29,264 bases of DNA from JBBQDZ01 sp038320185. GTDB taxonomy: Bacteria; Actinomycetota; Thermoleophilia; Gaiellales; Gaiellaceae. Of the stretch, positions 1 through 7,587 are shown in pieces (position 1 is the first letter of the stretch; each line of letters begins with the position of its first letter). Both the position numbers and the translations under genes were made by a program. The notes under the pieces were generated by a model. That model saw only the letters and a program-made list of their open reading frames with translations, was not told the DNA's origin and ran no database searches. The stretch spans positions 1 through 29,264 of the forward strand of contig JBBQDZ010000004.1 of the NCBI GenBank assembly GCA_038320185.1. The letters run 5' to 3'.

Positions 1-729
1 CGCCTCGTACACGGAGACGTGCCGCCCGCTGCTCGCGTCGAAGGCGCTCCGGCGCCAGTCGCCCCAGCGGTCGCGGAGGCGGAGCCCGGCGAGCCGCGCC
101 ATCAGGTCGAGCTCCGAGGGCCACGCGTAGCGAAGATCGACGGGGTAGAGGCGGATCCCGTCCTCGCGGAGGCGGACGTGCTGGGAGGTGACCCGCTGGC
201 CGACCGGGTCGTGAGCGTTGACATCGAGCCACACCTCGTCGAGCTCGACACGGGTCGTCTGGACTCGCTGCCCTCGATCGAAGCGCGTCAGGTCGGGCAC
301 GAAGGCCTCGAGCACGAAGAGTCCGCCGCCCGCGAGAAGGCGAGCGACATTGCCGATACAGCGGATCTGCTCCTCCTGCGTGCGGAGCGCGAAGAGGGTG
401 TTGAAGGCGACGAACACGAGCGCGAACTGCCCTTCCACGGGTGGGTCGGCGAAGTCGCCGAAATGGGCTGCGACCGCGTCTCCGCCCGGCTTCGCTCGCA
501 GCTTCGCGAGCATCTCCTCAGAGGCGTCCACGCCGTGCACCTCGAGCCCGTGGGCGGCGAGGGGAAGCGCGAGCCGGCCGGTGCCGACCGCGAGCTCGAG
601 AACGCGGCCCCGCCCGCCCGCCAGAGCGGCGAGCGTCTCGACGGCTGCCTCGGTGTCGAGCCCTCCGTAGAGGGCGTCGTAGACCTCGGCGATGCGTTCG
701 CCGTAGGTCGCGGCTCCGTACCCCTCCAC
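1..729 (-). CDS. class I SAM-dependent methyltransferase (3' end outside window)
   Basis: Read from GTG at 729, the frame is open to the window edge (243 codons, no stop seen), so the C-terminus is missing. An early glycine-rich motif I (LELAVGTGR) followed by an acidic loop (GLEVHGVDASEEML) is the SAM-binding Rossmann signature. Later come FALVFVAFNTLF and a GGGLFVLEAFVPD stretch, typical of the small-molecule methyltransferase fold (Methyltransf_11/25 type). The substrate cannot be read from the sequence. GTG 729 is the only reasonable start: an in-frame TAG lies upstream (783-781) with no ATG, GTG or TTG between. TAGCCT at 742-737 lies 7 nt before the start, which suggests leaderless expression. 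It diverges from the RHH/Clp_N gene at 794. Family is confident; specificity is unknown. Confidence 0.85.
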   Translation of the reverse strand, partial: MEGYGAATYGERIAEVYDALYGGLDTEAAVETLAALAGGRGRVLELAVGTGRLALPLAAHGLEVHGVDASEEMLAKLRAKPGGDAVAAHFGDFADPPVEGQFALVFVAFNTLFALRTQEEQIRCIGNVARLLAGGGLFVLEAFVPDLTRFDRGQRVQTTRVELDEVWLDVNAHDPVGQRVTSQHVRLREDGIRLYPVDLRYAWPSELDLMARLAGLRLRDRWGDWRRSAFDASSGRHVSVYEA

Positions 730-736
730 CCGACGG

Positions 737-742
737 AGGCTA
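737..742 (-). promoter_or_regulatory. -10-like hexamer of the methyltransferase gene
   Basis: TAGCCT on the minus strand ends 7 nt before the GTG start at 729. No Shine-Dalgarno sequence is present, so the start codon probably lies at or next to the mRNA 5' end. Confidence 0.5.
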
Positions 743-766
743 GCCGTACGGGGGTCGTGTGGCAGA

Positions 767-787
767 GTGCTAGCACTGTGCTAGCGT
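767..787 (+). promoter_or_regulatory. palindromic operator-like repeat overlapping the -10 of the RHH/Clp_N gene
   Basis: A perfect 12-bp palindrome AGTGCTAGCACT (766-777) is followed by a second GTGCTAGC (778-785), giving two GTGCTAGC half-sites (767 and 778) with an 11-bp period. The second overlaps the -10-like TAGCGT (782-787), 6 nt before the GTG start at 794. This is where a repressor would block the promoter. RHH antitoxins of the FitA/VapB type bind TGCTA-containing inverted repeats in their own promoters, and the downstream gene begins with a FitA-like RHH domain, so autoregulation is the natural inference. Confidence 0.6.
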
Positions 788-793
788 AAGACC

Positions 794-1603
794 GTGGCCA
801 CACTCCATGCGCGAAACGTCTCGGAGCAGCTGTACGGGGCGCTCCGGGCGCGCGCGGAGCAGAACGGCCGCTCGATCGGAGCAGAGGCGATCGCCATCCT
901 CGGCGAGGCGCTCCGCGGGTCGGGAAGCCCGCCGGGAACGAGCGGGTACGCGCCGCTTCGAGCCGGTGGGTTTGGTCTGCGGCGGCGCAGCGGTGCCCGC
1001 GAGGAGTTCCTCGGCCGCTTCACGACCAGCGGCCGGCACGTCCTCGTCGCTGCCCAGGAGGAGGCGCGGGCTCTCGGTCACGGGTACCTCGGTACCGAGC
1101 ACCTGCTGCTGGCGGCCCTGCGCGTGCTCGACTCTCCGGCGACGAAGACGCTGGCGCTTTCCGGACTGGAGCCCGATCCGCTGCGGGTGGAGGTCGAGCG
1201 CATCGTCGGGCGCGGCGAGGGTGACGGCGAGCCCGGGCCGATGCCGTTCACGAAGCGAGCTAAGAAGGCCCTCGAGCTGGCGCTGCGAGAGGCGCTCGCG
1301 GTGGGTCTGCAGCGAATCGAGCCGGAGCACGTTCTGATCGCACTGGGCGGCGAGGGCGAGGGCGTCGCCGCACGACTGCTCGCGGATCGGGGGATCGATG
1401 CGGCCACGCTGCGCGGTCTCGTGATCAGCGGGTCATCGGTTCAGCTGGCCGCCGGCGCCGACCGCCGCTCCGAGGAGGAGTTCCGCGTCCTCGAGCTCGA
1501 GGGTTCCGCGCAGGCGTGGGAGGCGGCGCTGAACGAGGTGGCCGCAGAAGGCTACGAGCTCGTCCAGATCGTCGAGGCGCGGGCGATCCTCAGGCTGGCG
1601 TGA
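794..1603 (+). CDS. ribbon-helix-helix / Clp_N-repeat / DUF4177-like fusion protein
   Basis: This 269-aa protein has three parts. Residues 1-42 (MATLHARNVSEQLYGALRAR, then NGRSIGAEAIAIL) match the FitA/Arc-type RHH DNA-binding fold of antitoxins. Residues about 68-215 hold two Clp_N-type repeats (GRFTTSGRHVLVAAQEEAR..GYLGTEHLLLAAL and FTKRAKKALELALREA..IEPEHVLIAL), the substrate/adaptor-binding module found at the N-terminus of ClpC/ClpA. Residues about 225-269 (EEEFRVLELEG..WEAALNEVAAEGYELVQI) resemble DUF4177. There is no AAA+ ATPase module, so it is not a Clp unfoldase. GTG 794 is chosen because the RHH domain begins there and TAGCGT sits 6 nt upstream. Its 3' end overlaps convergent trpA by 14 bp. 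It is probably a DNA-binding protein that autoregulates through the 767-785 repeat. What the Clp_N part senses is unknown. Confidence 0.85.
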   Translation: MATLHARNVSEQLYGALRARAEQNGRSIGAEAIAILGEALRGSGSPPGTSGYAPLRAGGFGLRRRSGAREEFLGRFTTSGRHVLVAAQEEARALGHGYLGTEHLLLAALRVLDSPATKTLALSGLEPDPLRVEVERIVGRGEGDGEPGPMPFTKRAKKALELALREALAVGLQRIEPEHVLIALGGEGEGVAARLLADRGIDAATLRGLVISGSSVQLAAGADRRSEEEFRVLELEGSAQAWEAALNEVAAEGYELVQIVEARAILRLA

Positions 1604-2300
1604 CGACGGTGTCGAGCGCGGCTCGCAGGCTCGCCACCAGGGCGCCCAGGGCATCCGGGCCATCCTCCGCGGCCTCCACAGCACGGGAGCCGACGACGAT
1701 TCCGTCGACGAGCTCGGCGGCCGCACGGGCGTGGGCAGGAGTCGAGATTCCGAAACCGGCGTAGAGGGGGCAGTCGGCGACTCGGCGCGCGCGCTCGGCG
1801 AGCCCGGTCAGCGCGGGGGAGAGCTCGTCGCGCGAACCCGTCGTCCCGGTGAGCGTGACGAGGTAGAGCCAGCCGTCGGTCTGCGCCGCGGCCAGGGCGA
1901 GGCGCTCCTCCGTCGAGGTCGGAGCGACGAGCTGGACGCGGCGCAGACCGGGCAGCGCGCCCGCTGGAAGGTCGGCGACGATCAGGCTCGTCGCTCCCGC
2001 GGAGTGGGCGTCTTCCTCGAAGCGCTCGTAGCCGTATGCCTCCAGGAGCGACGAGTACGTCATCGGGATCAGGGGGCACCCGACCCGCGCGCGCGTCTGC
2101 GCGAGGCACTCCAAGCAGGCTGCGGTACGCATGCCGCGCGCGAGCGCACGCTCGCCGGCGCGCCGGATCACGGGCCCATCCGCGAGCGGGTCCGAGAAAG
2201 GGAAGCCGATCTCGACCACGTCGGCCCCAGCCCCGACCGCGGCCTCGGCGAGCCGCGGTGTGTCGGGATCCGCCATCAGATATACGACGAGCTTCTTCAC
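1590..2300 (-). CDS. trpA: tryptophan synthase alpha chain
   Basis: It cleaves indole-3-glycerol phosphate to indole and glyceraldehyde 3-phosphate and channels indole to TrpB. The 236-aa protein starts VKKLVVYLMADPD at GTG 2300 after a GAAGTGAG ribosome-binding sequence. It is somewhat short for the family (240-270 aa) because the N-terminal helix is minimal. The catalytic pair is present in VVEIGFPFSDPLADGP: E30 and D41, with the same 11-residue spacing as E49/D60 of E. coli. The phosphate-binding GFGIST and GSRAVE segments close the barrel. It is the last gene of the trp operon, but unlike the other operon genes it is separated from its upstream neighbour (trpB) by 119 bp. In that gap the minus strand carries TACCCA (2327-2322), which could be a weak internal -10. 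Its 3' end overlaps the convergent RHH/Clp_N gene. Confidence 0.96.
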   Translation of the reverse strand: MKKLVVYLMADPDTPRLAEAAVGAGADVVEIGFPFSDPLADGPVIRRAGERALARGMRTAACLECLAQTRARVGCPLIPMTYSSLLEAYGYERFEEDAHSAGATSLIVADLPAGALPGLRRVQLVAPTSTEERLALAAAQTDGWLYLVTLTGTTGSRDELSPALTGLAERARRVADCPLYAGFGISTPAHARAAAELVDGIVVGSRAVEAAEDGPDALGALVASLRAALDTVVTPA

Positions 2301-2419
2301 CGTCTCACTTCTGTCACGAAATGGGTACAGACTCGTGCGCTGGCGCCGGCTACGCTCGAGATTCCCCTGGGTGGGAGGGGGTTGGGATGGGACCACTGGC
2401 CCCCGCAAGGCCCCGCCCC

Positions 2420-3541
2420 TCAGCGGCTCAGCACCTCCGCGAGATCCTTGTCGCCGCGGCCGGAGAGGCAGACGAGCACGAGCTCCTCGTCGAGCTCGCG
2501 CGCTCGCGCCAGCGCATGGGCGGGTTCGAGCGCCGGGATGATCCCCTCGCTCCGCGCAAGTGCGCGGAAGGCTTCGAGAGCCTCGTCGTCCGTTGCGGAC
2601 ACGTACCGGGCGCGGCCGAGGTCGCGCAGGAACGCGTGCTCGGGGCCGACGCCCGGATAGTCGAGACCCGCGGAAATCGAGTGCGCATCGACGATCTGGC
2701 CGTCGCTGTCCGCGAGCAGCGAGGAGCGCGCCCCGTGGAGCACACCGGCGCGACCGGTGCCGAGCGAGGCGGCGCCCGCGGCCTCGACTCCGATCAGACG
2801 CACGCCCGCGTCGTCGAGGAACCCGGCGAAGATGCCGATCGCGTTCGACCCACCACCGACGCACGCGATGACCGCCTCGGGCAGGCATCCCTCGGCCTCC
2901 AGGAACTGCACCCTCGCCTCGCGACCGATGACCGACTGCAGCTCGCGGACGATCTCCGGGTACGGGTGAGGGCCGACGCAGGAGCCGATCAGGTAATGCG
3001 TCGTCTCGACGTTCGTGATCCAGTCGCGGATCGCCTCGCTGGTGGCCTCCTTCAGCGTGCGGGTGCCGAACTCGACAGGCCGTACTTCCGCGCCGAGCAG
3101 GCCCATGCGCTCGACGTTCGGCCGCTGCCTGCGCATGTCCTCGGCGCCCATGTAGACCACGCACTCGAATCCGAAGCGGGCGCAGACGGTCGCACTTGCG
3201 ACTCCGTGCTGCCCCGCCCCCGTCTCCGCCACGATCCGCTGCTTGCCGAGCCGGCGCGCGAGCACCGCCTGCCCGAGCGCGTTGTTGAGCTTGTGCGCAC
3301 CCGTGTGGAGGAGGTCTTCGCGCTTGAGATAGAGCCGCTTTCCGGGCGCGAAGCGTTCGGCAAGCGTCAGCGGCGTGGGCCGCCCCGCGTACTCGACGGC
3401 CAGGAGATCGAGCTCACGGTGGAATGACTCGTCGGCGAGTGCGGCGCGCCAGCCGGCCTCGAGCTGGTCGAGCGCGGGCACGAGCGTCTCGGGCACGTAC
3501 CGGCCGCCGTAGGCGCCGTAGAGACCGTCGACCGCGGTCAC
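2420..3541 (-). CDS. trpB: tryptophan synthase beta chain
   Basis: PLP enzyme that condenses indole with L-serine to give tryptophan, in an alpha2beta2 complex with TrpA. The protein is 373 aa. The Schiff-base lysine is K84 in HTGAHKLNNALGQ, the catalytic glutamate is in AETGAGQHGVA, and the PLP phosphate-binding loop is GGGSNAIG. CLSGRGDKD near the C-terminus supplies the residue that contacts the pyridine nitrogen. GTG 3541 is chosen because it forms a 4-bp GTGA overlap with the trpCF stop, the same coupling used at other junctions of this operon, and the product begins with the typical YGAYGGRYVPETL. It is the trpB1-type, operon-encoded enzyme. Confidence 0.97.
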   Translation of the reverse strand: MTAVDGLYGAYGGRYVPETLVPALDQLEAGWRAALADESFHRELDLLAVEYAGRPTPLTLAERFAPGKRLYLKREDLLHTGAHKLNNALGQAVLARRLGKQRIVAETGAGQHGVASATVCARFGFECVVYMGAEDMRRQRPNVERMGLLGAEVRPVEFGTRTLKEATSEAIRDWITNVETTHYLIGSCVGPHPYPEIVRELQSVIGREARVQFLEAEGCLPEAVIACVGGGSNAIGIFAGFLDDAGVRLIGVEAAGAASLGTGRAGVLHGARSSLLADSDGQIVDAHSISAGLDYPGVGPEHAFLRDLGRARYVSATDDEALEAFRALARSEGIIPALEPAHALARARELDEELVLVCLSGRGDKDLAEVLSR

Positions 3542-4704
3542 TGCGCTGCCTCGACGAAGGCGTGGACACGATCGGCATCCTTGATCCCCGGCGACACCTC
3601 GAGCGCCGAGCTTGCGTCGACCGCCCACGGACGCACCGAGTGGATCGCCTCGCGGACGTTCTCCGGCGAGAGTCCGCCCGCGAGCATCACGCGGCCGTTC
3701 GTGCGGCGCGCCCGCTCGTAGTGCATCGGGTCGGATTGCTCCCACGGGAGGTCGACGACCTGGGCGATCACGCGACCCTCCCGGATCAGCACCCCGTCGC
3801 GGCTGCGGTGGCCGTTCTCGCGCCCGTACAGCTGCGTCAGGTCGCTCGCGGCCTCGCTGCGTTCGCCGACGAAGACGGCAACCGAGAGCATCGTCTCCGG
3901 CACGGGCAGAACCGCCGGCGCCCGCCGGGGGCTCTCCTTGGCGAGAATGAACCCCGCGAGGTCGGCGCCGGCTTCGGCGGCGACGGCGAGATCCTCGACG
4001 CGGGTGAGGCCGCAGATCTTCACGAGCGGACGAGAGAGGAGCCGGCGCAGCGCCGCCGCGGGATCGTCGGCGCGCATGAGCGTCGAGCCGACGAGGACGG
4101 CGTCCGCGCCCGCGAGCTCCGCCGCCGCGGCCTGGGCCTTCGATTCGATCCCGCTCTCGGCCACGAGGCACGTGTCCGGGCGCCGGGTGCGCGCGGACGC
4201 AAGGAGCTCGAGCTGGGTACGGCGGTCGATTCGGAACGTCCCGAGGTCGCGGGCGTTGATACCGATCGGGTCGGCCTCGAGCCTGAGCGCTCGCTCGAGC
4301 TCGTCGGAGTCGTGCGCCTCGACGAGCGCGTCGAGGCCGAGCTCGGCCGCATAGTCCTTGAGCGCGTAGATCCGCTCGTCGTCGAGGTCGCGTAGGAGGA
4401 GGAGGACGGCGTCGGCCCCAGCAAGCCTTGCTTCCAGCAGCTCGCTTCCCTCCCGGAAGAAGCCCTTGGCGAGGAGCGGCAGCCGCGTCGCCGTACGAGC
4501 GGCCGCGAGATCGTCGAGAGAGCCGTCGAAACGCTCGTCGACCAGGATCGAGACGGCCGCCGCCCCGGCCGCCTCGAACTGCGCGGCGAGGGTGGCAGGA
4601 TCCGCGCCCGGCCTCAGCGCGCCGGCGGAAGGGGAGCGCCGCTTGACCTCGGCGACCGCTCCGAGCCCCGGTGCGATCAGCGCCTCGCGGAAGCGGCCGC
4701 TCAT
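3538..4704 (-). CDS. trpCF: fused indole-3-glycerol-phosphate synthase / phosphoribosylanthranilate isomerase
   Basis: One 388-aa polypeptide carries two barrels. Residues about 1-222 are TrpC: K21 in EVKRRSPS, K80 in LLAKGFF, E130 in VEAH, N150 in GINARDL, and AESGI at 182-186. The usual KDF around the second lysine reads KGF. Residues about 226-388 are TrpF: C231 in VKICGLT (general base), MLAGGLSPENV, and WAVDASSALEVSPGIKD. Between them the TrpF half is unusual: the common QLHGDE reads QLYGREN and the glycine-rich GGSG/FDW loop is replaced by VVDLPWEQSDPMHYERARR. Many actinobacteria have no trpF and use PriA instead, so the fusion is notable. ATG 4704 overlaps the trpD stop (ATGA) and the gene's own stop overlaps trpB (GTGA). 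TrpC activity is likely; the TrpF assignment is firm by its ends but divergent in the middle. Confidence 0.92.
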   Translation of the reverse strand: MSGRFREALIAPGLGAVAEVKRRSPSAGALRPGADPATLAAQFEAAGAAAVSILVDERFDGSLDDLAAARTATRLPLLAKGFFREGSELLEARLAGADAVLLLLRDLDDERIYALKDYAAELGLDALVEAHDSDELERALRLEADPIGINARDLGTFRIDRRTQLELLASARTRRPDTCLVAESGIESKAQAAAAELAGADAVLVGSTLMRADDPAAALRRLLSRPLVKICGLTRVEDLAVAAEAGADLAGFILAKESPRRAPAVLPVPETMLSVAVFVGERSEAASDLTQLYGRENGHRSRDGVLIREGRVIAQVVDLPWEQSDPMHYERARRTNGRVMLAGGLSPENVREAIHSVRPWAVDASSALEVSPGIKDADRVHAFVEAAQ

Positions 4705-5726
4705 GCCGCGCTTGCCACCCGGGAGAAGGCGACGAGCTCCTCGAGACGCTCTCCAGCGCCGCCCGAGTCGATCGCCTCGCGCGCGTAGCCGAGACCCTCG
4801 CGAAGGTCGCAGGCGAGGCCGCCGGCGGCGATCGCTCCGGCGGCGTTCAGGAGGATGGCGTCGCGCCGCCCGCCGCCCGCGCCGGCGAACACGTCGCGGA
4901 TGTGCTCGGCGTTCTCCTGCGGGCTCCCCCCGCGCAGCTCCTCGGGTCGGCAGCGGGGGACGCCGAGCTCGAGGGGGTCGACCTCGCGCTGGAGGAGCCT
5001 CCCTTCGACGACCTCGCAGACGAGATTCGGCCCAGCCGGAGAGAGCTCGTCGATTCCGGCGGCGCCGTGGACGACGAAGGCACGACGCGCGCCGAGGCGC
5101 GCCAGCACCTCCGCGATCGTCCGCACAAGCGTCGGGGAATAGACGCCGACGACCTGCGCACGAGCGCCGGCGGGGTTCGTGAGCGGGCCGAGGACGTTGA
5201 AGACCGTTCGCGCGGCGAGCTCACGCCGCACCGGCGCCGCGTGGCGCATCGCCGGATGGTGCGTGGGGGCGAAGAGGAAGCCGAAGCCGAGCTCGTCGAT
5301 CGAGCGCTCGATCCGCTCGCGTGGCAGCTCGAGATCGAACCCGAGGGCCTCGAGCACGTCGGCCGAGCCGGACGCCGAGGAGACGGCTCGATTGCCGTGC
5401 TTGGCAACCGCCGCACCCGCTGCCGCGGCCACTAGGGCAGCGGCGGTCGAGATGTTGAAGGTGCGCCCACCGTCGCCTCCGGTTCCGGCCGTGTCAACGA
5501 GGTCGTCCCGGAGCGGGTGGACGGCGATCGAGTGTTCGCGCATCGCCTCCGCGCAGCCGGCGATCTCGTCGGCGGTCTCGCCTTTCAACCGCAGGGCGAC
5601 GAGGAAGCCTCCGATCTGGGCCGGCGTCGCCTCGCCTTCCATGATCGCCGCCATTACCTCTCGCGCCCGCGTCCTCGTGAGGTCGCGGCCCTCGAGCAGC
5701 TCCGCCAGCGCCGACTGCATCGTCAC
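4701..5726 (-). CDS. trpD: anthranilate phosphoribosyltransferase
   Basis: It transfers the phosphoribosyl group of PRPP to anthranilate, the second step of the branch. The 341-aa length is normal for the family. The PRPP/Mg signature DTAGTGGDGGRTFNIST lies near residue 82, followed by AKHGNRAVSSASGSADVLEALG and the anthranilate-site region APTHHPAMRHAAPVRRELAARTVFN. VFNVLGPLTNPA is fully conserved. GTG 5726 makes a 4-bp GTGA overlap with trpG; ATG 5720, two codons later, is the alternative. It is not fused to trpG, unlike E. coli. Confidence 0.97.
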   Translation of the reverse strand: MTMQSALAELLEGRDLTRTRAREVMAAIMEGEATPAQIGGFLVALRLKGETADEIAGCAEAMREHSIAVHPLRDDLVDTAGTGGDGGRTFNISTAAALVAAAAGAAVAKHGNRAVSSASGSADVLEALGFDLELPRERIERSIDELGFGFLFAPTHHPAMRHAAPVRRELAARTVFNVLGPLTNPAGARAQVVGVYSPTLVRTIAEVLARLGARRAFVVHGAAGIDELSPAGPNLVCEVVEGRLLQREVDPLELGVPRCRPEELRGGSPQENAEHIRDVFAGAGGGRRDAILLNAAGAIAAGGLACDLREGLGYAREAIDSGGAGERLEELVAFSRVASAA

Positions 5727-6286
5727 GCGTTCGCCTCCAGGAAGTTCCGGGCAAGGTCTGCCCCGAGCGGCGTCAGCACCGATTCCGGGTGGAACTGGAC
5801 GCCGTCGATCGGAAGCTCGCGATGGCGCACGGCCATCACCTCGCCGTCGTCGGCGGTTGCAGAGACCTCGAGCTCGGACGGGATGCGCGTCGCGGCGAGC
5901 GAGTGATAGCGACCGGCGAGGAAGTCCGCGGGCAGGTCTCGGAAAAGCCCTCTCCCGTCGTGGCGGACAGTCGTGGCCTTGCCGTGTACGAGCTCACGGG
6001 CGCGCCCGACCTCCCCGCCGAAGGCCTCCACGAGCGCCTGGTGGCCGAGGCAGACGCCGAGCGTCGGGATCCGGCCGGCGAGGCGCCGGACGATCTCCGG
6101 CGTATTCCCCGCCGCGGCCGGTCGGCCGGGCCCGGGGGAGACGACGAGCTGCGAAGGGCCAAGGCGCTCGGCTTCCTCCGCGTCGACCTCGTCGTTTCTG
6201 CGCACGACCACCTCGGCCCCCAGCTCCTCGAAGAGATGAGCGAGGTTGTAGGTGAACGAGTCGTAGTTGTCCACGAGCAGGATCAC
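5723..6286 (-). CDS. trpG: anthranilate synthase component II (glutamine amidotransferase)
   Basis: Class I glutamine amidotransferase that supplies ammonia to TrpE. The 187-aa protein begins VILLVDNYDSFTYNLAHLFE, a textbook TrpG/PabA N-terminus. The oxyanion strand is VVSPGPGRP, the nucleophile cysteine is in LGVCLGHQAL, and the His-Glu of the triad are in GVQFHPES. GTG 6286 overlaps the trpE stop by 4 bp (GTGA), so translation is coupled and the two subunits should be made in balance. TrpG and PabA cannot be told apart by motif alone, and it might also serve folate synthesis, but its place in the trp operon favours TrpG. Confidence 0.96.
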   Translation of the reverse strand: MILLVDNYDSFTYNLAHLFEELGAEVVVRRNDEVDAEEAERLGPSQLVVSPGPGRPAAAGNTPEIVRRLAGRIPTLGVCLGHQALVEAFGGEVGRARELVHGKATTVRHDGRGLFRDLPADFLAGRYHSLAATRIPSELEVSATADDGEVMAVRHRELPIDGVQFHPESVLTPLGADLARNFLEANA

Positions 6287-7533
6287 TCGGCACGAGCCTC
6301 CGCGAGGTCGATGGCCGTCTCGAGGGCCCGCAGCTTGTTCAAGCACTCCTGGTGTTCCTCGGCGGCGTTCGAGTCGGACACGATCCCGGCCCCCGCTTGC
6401 AGCAACGCGACGCTCTCGTGGAGCACGATCGTGCGGATCGCGATGCACGTGTCGAGGGTCCCACCGGGGAGGGAGTAGCCCACGGCACCAGCGTACGGGC
6501 CGCGGCGGTAGCCCTCCAGCTCCGAGATGATCTGCATGGCCCGCACCTTCGGCGCTCCCGAGACGGTGCCGGCGGGGAAGCACGCGCGCAGGAGGTCGAA
6601 CGGGCTCACGCCCGGCCGCAGCTCCCCGGCGACCTCTGAGACGAGGTGAGTGACGTGCGAGAAGCGCTCGGCCTCCAGGAATCGCTCCACCCGCACGGTA
6701 CCCGGCACGCAGACGCGCGAGAGGTCGTTGCGGCCGAGATCGACGAGCATCACGTGCTCTGCGCGCTCCTTTGCAGAGGAGAGGAGTCGCTGGGCGTCCC
6801 CCTCGCCGGGACGGGTCGTGCCCGCGATGGGGTTGAGGCTCGCGCGTGAGCCCTCGGCCTTCACGAGCGTCTCGGGCGAGGAGCCGACGAGCGCCAGGCC
6901 GTCGAGCTCGAGCAGGAAGAGGTACGGCGAGGGGTTGACGCGGCGCAGTGCGCGGTATATCTCGAGCGCAGAAGCCGAGGTCGGGCGCTCGGCCCGCTGC
7001 GAGAGGACGATCTGGAATGCGTCTCCCTCGACGATGTGCTCCTTCGCCCGCGCGACCGCACGCTCGTATTCGAAGCGCGACGGGAGGCGCCGGACAGGCC
7101 CTCTCGCGGCCGATCTCGAACCGGCTCCCGTTTCGGGTGACGGGGCTTGGAGCAGCCGGGTGACCTCGGGTCCGTCGCCGCAGAGCACGTCGGCCATGCC
7201 CGCCGCGTGGTCGAACCGAACGAGGGTCTCGGCAACGACGAACCTGCTCTCCGGGAGCGCCGGGCCGGCGGCCGGTAGCGGAACCGTCGGTTCGAGCCTC
7301 GTCACGTGGTCGTAGGCGAGGTAGCCGACGACCGGACGCTCCAGAGCCTCCGCCTCCGTGAACGAGACGATGCGCGAGCCCGCTCCGACGAGGGAATAGC
7401 GGCCGAGCCGGCCCTTCTCGACCGACTCCAGCAGGAAAGCCGCCCGCCCCGTCTCCCGCAACCGCAGATAGACCCCGAGTGGGGTGAGGAGGTCGGTGGG
7501 GATGACGGTGGAGACGATCATCGTCGCGGACAC
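6283..7533 (-). CDS. trpE: anthranilate synthase component I
   Basis: It converts chorismate and ammonia to anthranilate, the committed step. At 416 aa it is at the short end of the family because the N-terminal lobe is trimmed. The LLES motif of the tryptophan feedback site is intact (residues 34-37, in AAFLLESVEKGRLGRYSLVG). The chorismate-binding core is complete: DAFQIVLSQR, PSPYLFLLEL, LVGSSPETLVK, NPIAGTTRPGEG, AEHVMLVDLGRNDLSRV, FPAGTVSGAPKVRAMQII, and GAGIVSDSN near the end. GTG 7533 lies 6 nt after GGAGGT, the strongest Shine-Dalgarno sequence in the window, and that sequence is the 3' arm of the leader terminator hairpin. It is therefore likely controlled by attenuation and by feedback. 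Confidence 0.96.
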   Translation of the reverse strand: MSATMIVSTVIPTDLLTPLGVYLRLRETGRAAFLLESVEKGRLGRYSLVGAGSRIVSFTEAEALERPVVGYLAYDHVTRLEPTVPLPAAGPALPESRFVVAETLVRFDHAAGMADVLCGDGPEVTRLLQAPSPETGAGSRSAARGPVRRLPSRFEYERAVARAKEHIVEGDAFQIVLSQRAERPTSASALEIYRALRRVNPSPYLFLLELDGLALVGSSPETLVKAEGSRASLNPIAGTTRPGEGDAQRLLSSAKERAEHVMLVDLGRNDLSRVCVPGTVRVERFLEAERFSHVTHLVSEVAGELRPGVSPFDLLRACFPAGTVSGAPKVRAMQIISELEGYRRGPYAGAVGYSLPGGTLDTCIAIRTIVLHESVALLQAGAGIVSDSNAAEEHQECLNKLRALETAIDLAEARAE

Positions 7534-7558
7534 AAAAAGACCTCCGATAGGAGGTCTT
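7534..7558 (-). terminator. trp attenuator: intrinsic terminator overlapping the trpE Shine-Dalgarno
   Basis: On the minus strand, AAGACCTCC (7558-7550), loop TATC and GGAGGTCTT (7545-7537) form a perfect 9-bp stem that runs into a T-tract ending at 7534. This is a classical rho-independent terminator placed between the trpL stop and trpE. The GGAGGT of the 3' arm (7545-7540) is also the trpE ribosome binding site, so the hairpin would both stop transcription and hide the site in read-through RNA. A competing antiterminator can be drawn: GGAG (7601-7598) and TTCG (7595-7592) pair with CTCC (7553-7550) and CGAA (7560-7557). Confidence 0.92.
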
Positions 7559-7587
7559 CGAGCGGATCGGGTGAGTGCCGGTTCAGC

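Noticed and set aside
19..789. Plus-strand open frame opposite the methyltransferase
   Set aside because: The minus-strand frame contains a clear SAM-binding motif; this one is its antisense shadow and lacks any domain.
794..1603. Toxin-antitoxin operon
   Set aside because: The N-terminus is antitoxin-like, but the gene is fused to Clp_N and followed by convergent trpA; no PIN or other toxin gene is adjacent.
2036..3427. Long open frame (463 codons) on the plus strand opposite trpA and trpB
   Set aside because: trpB is certain on the other strand; the product is an Arg/Asp-rich shadow with no domain.
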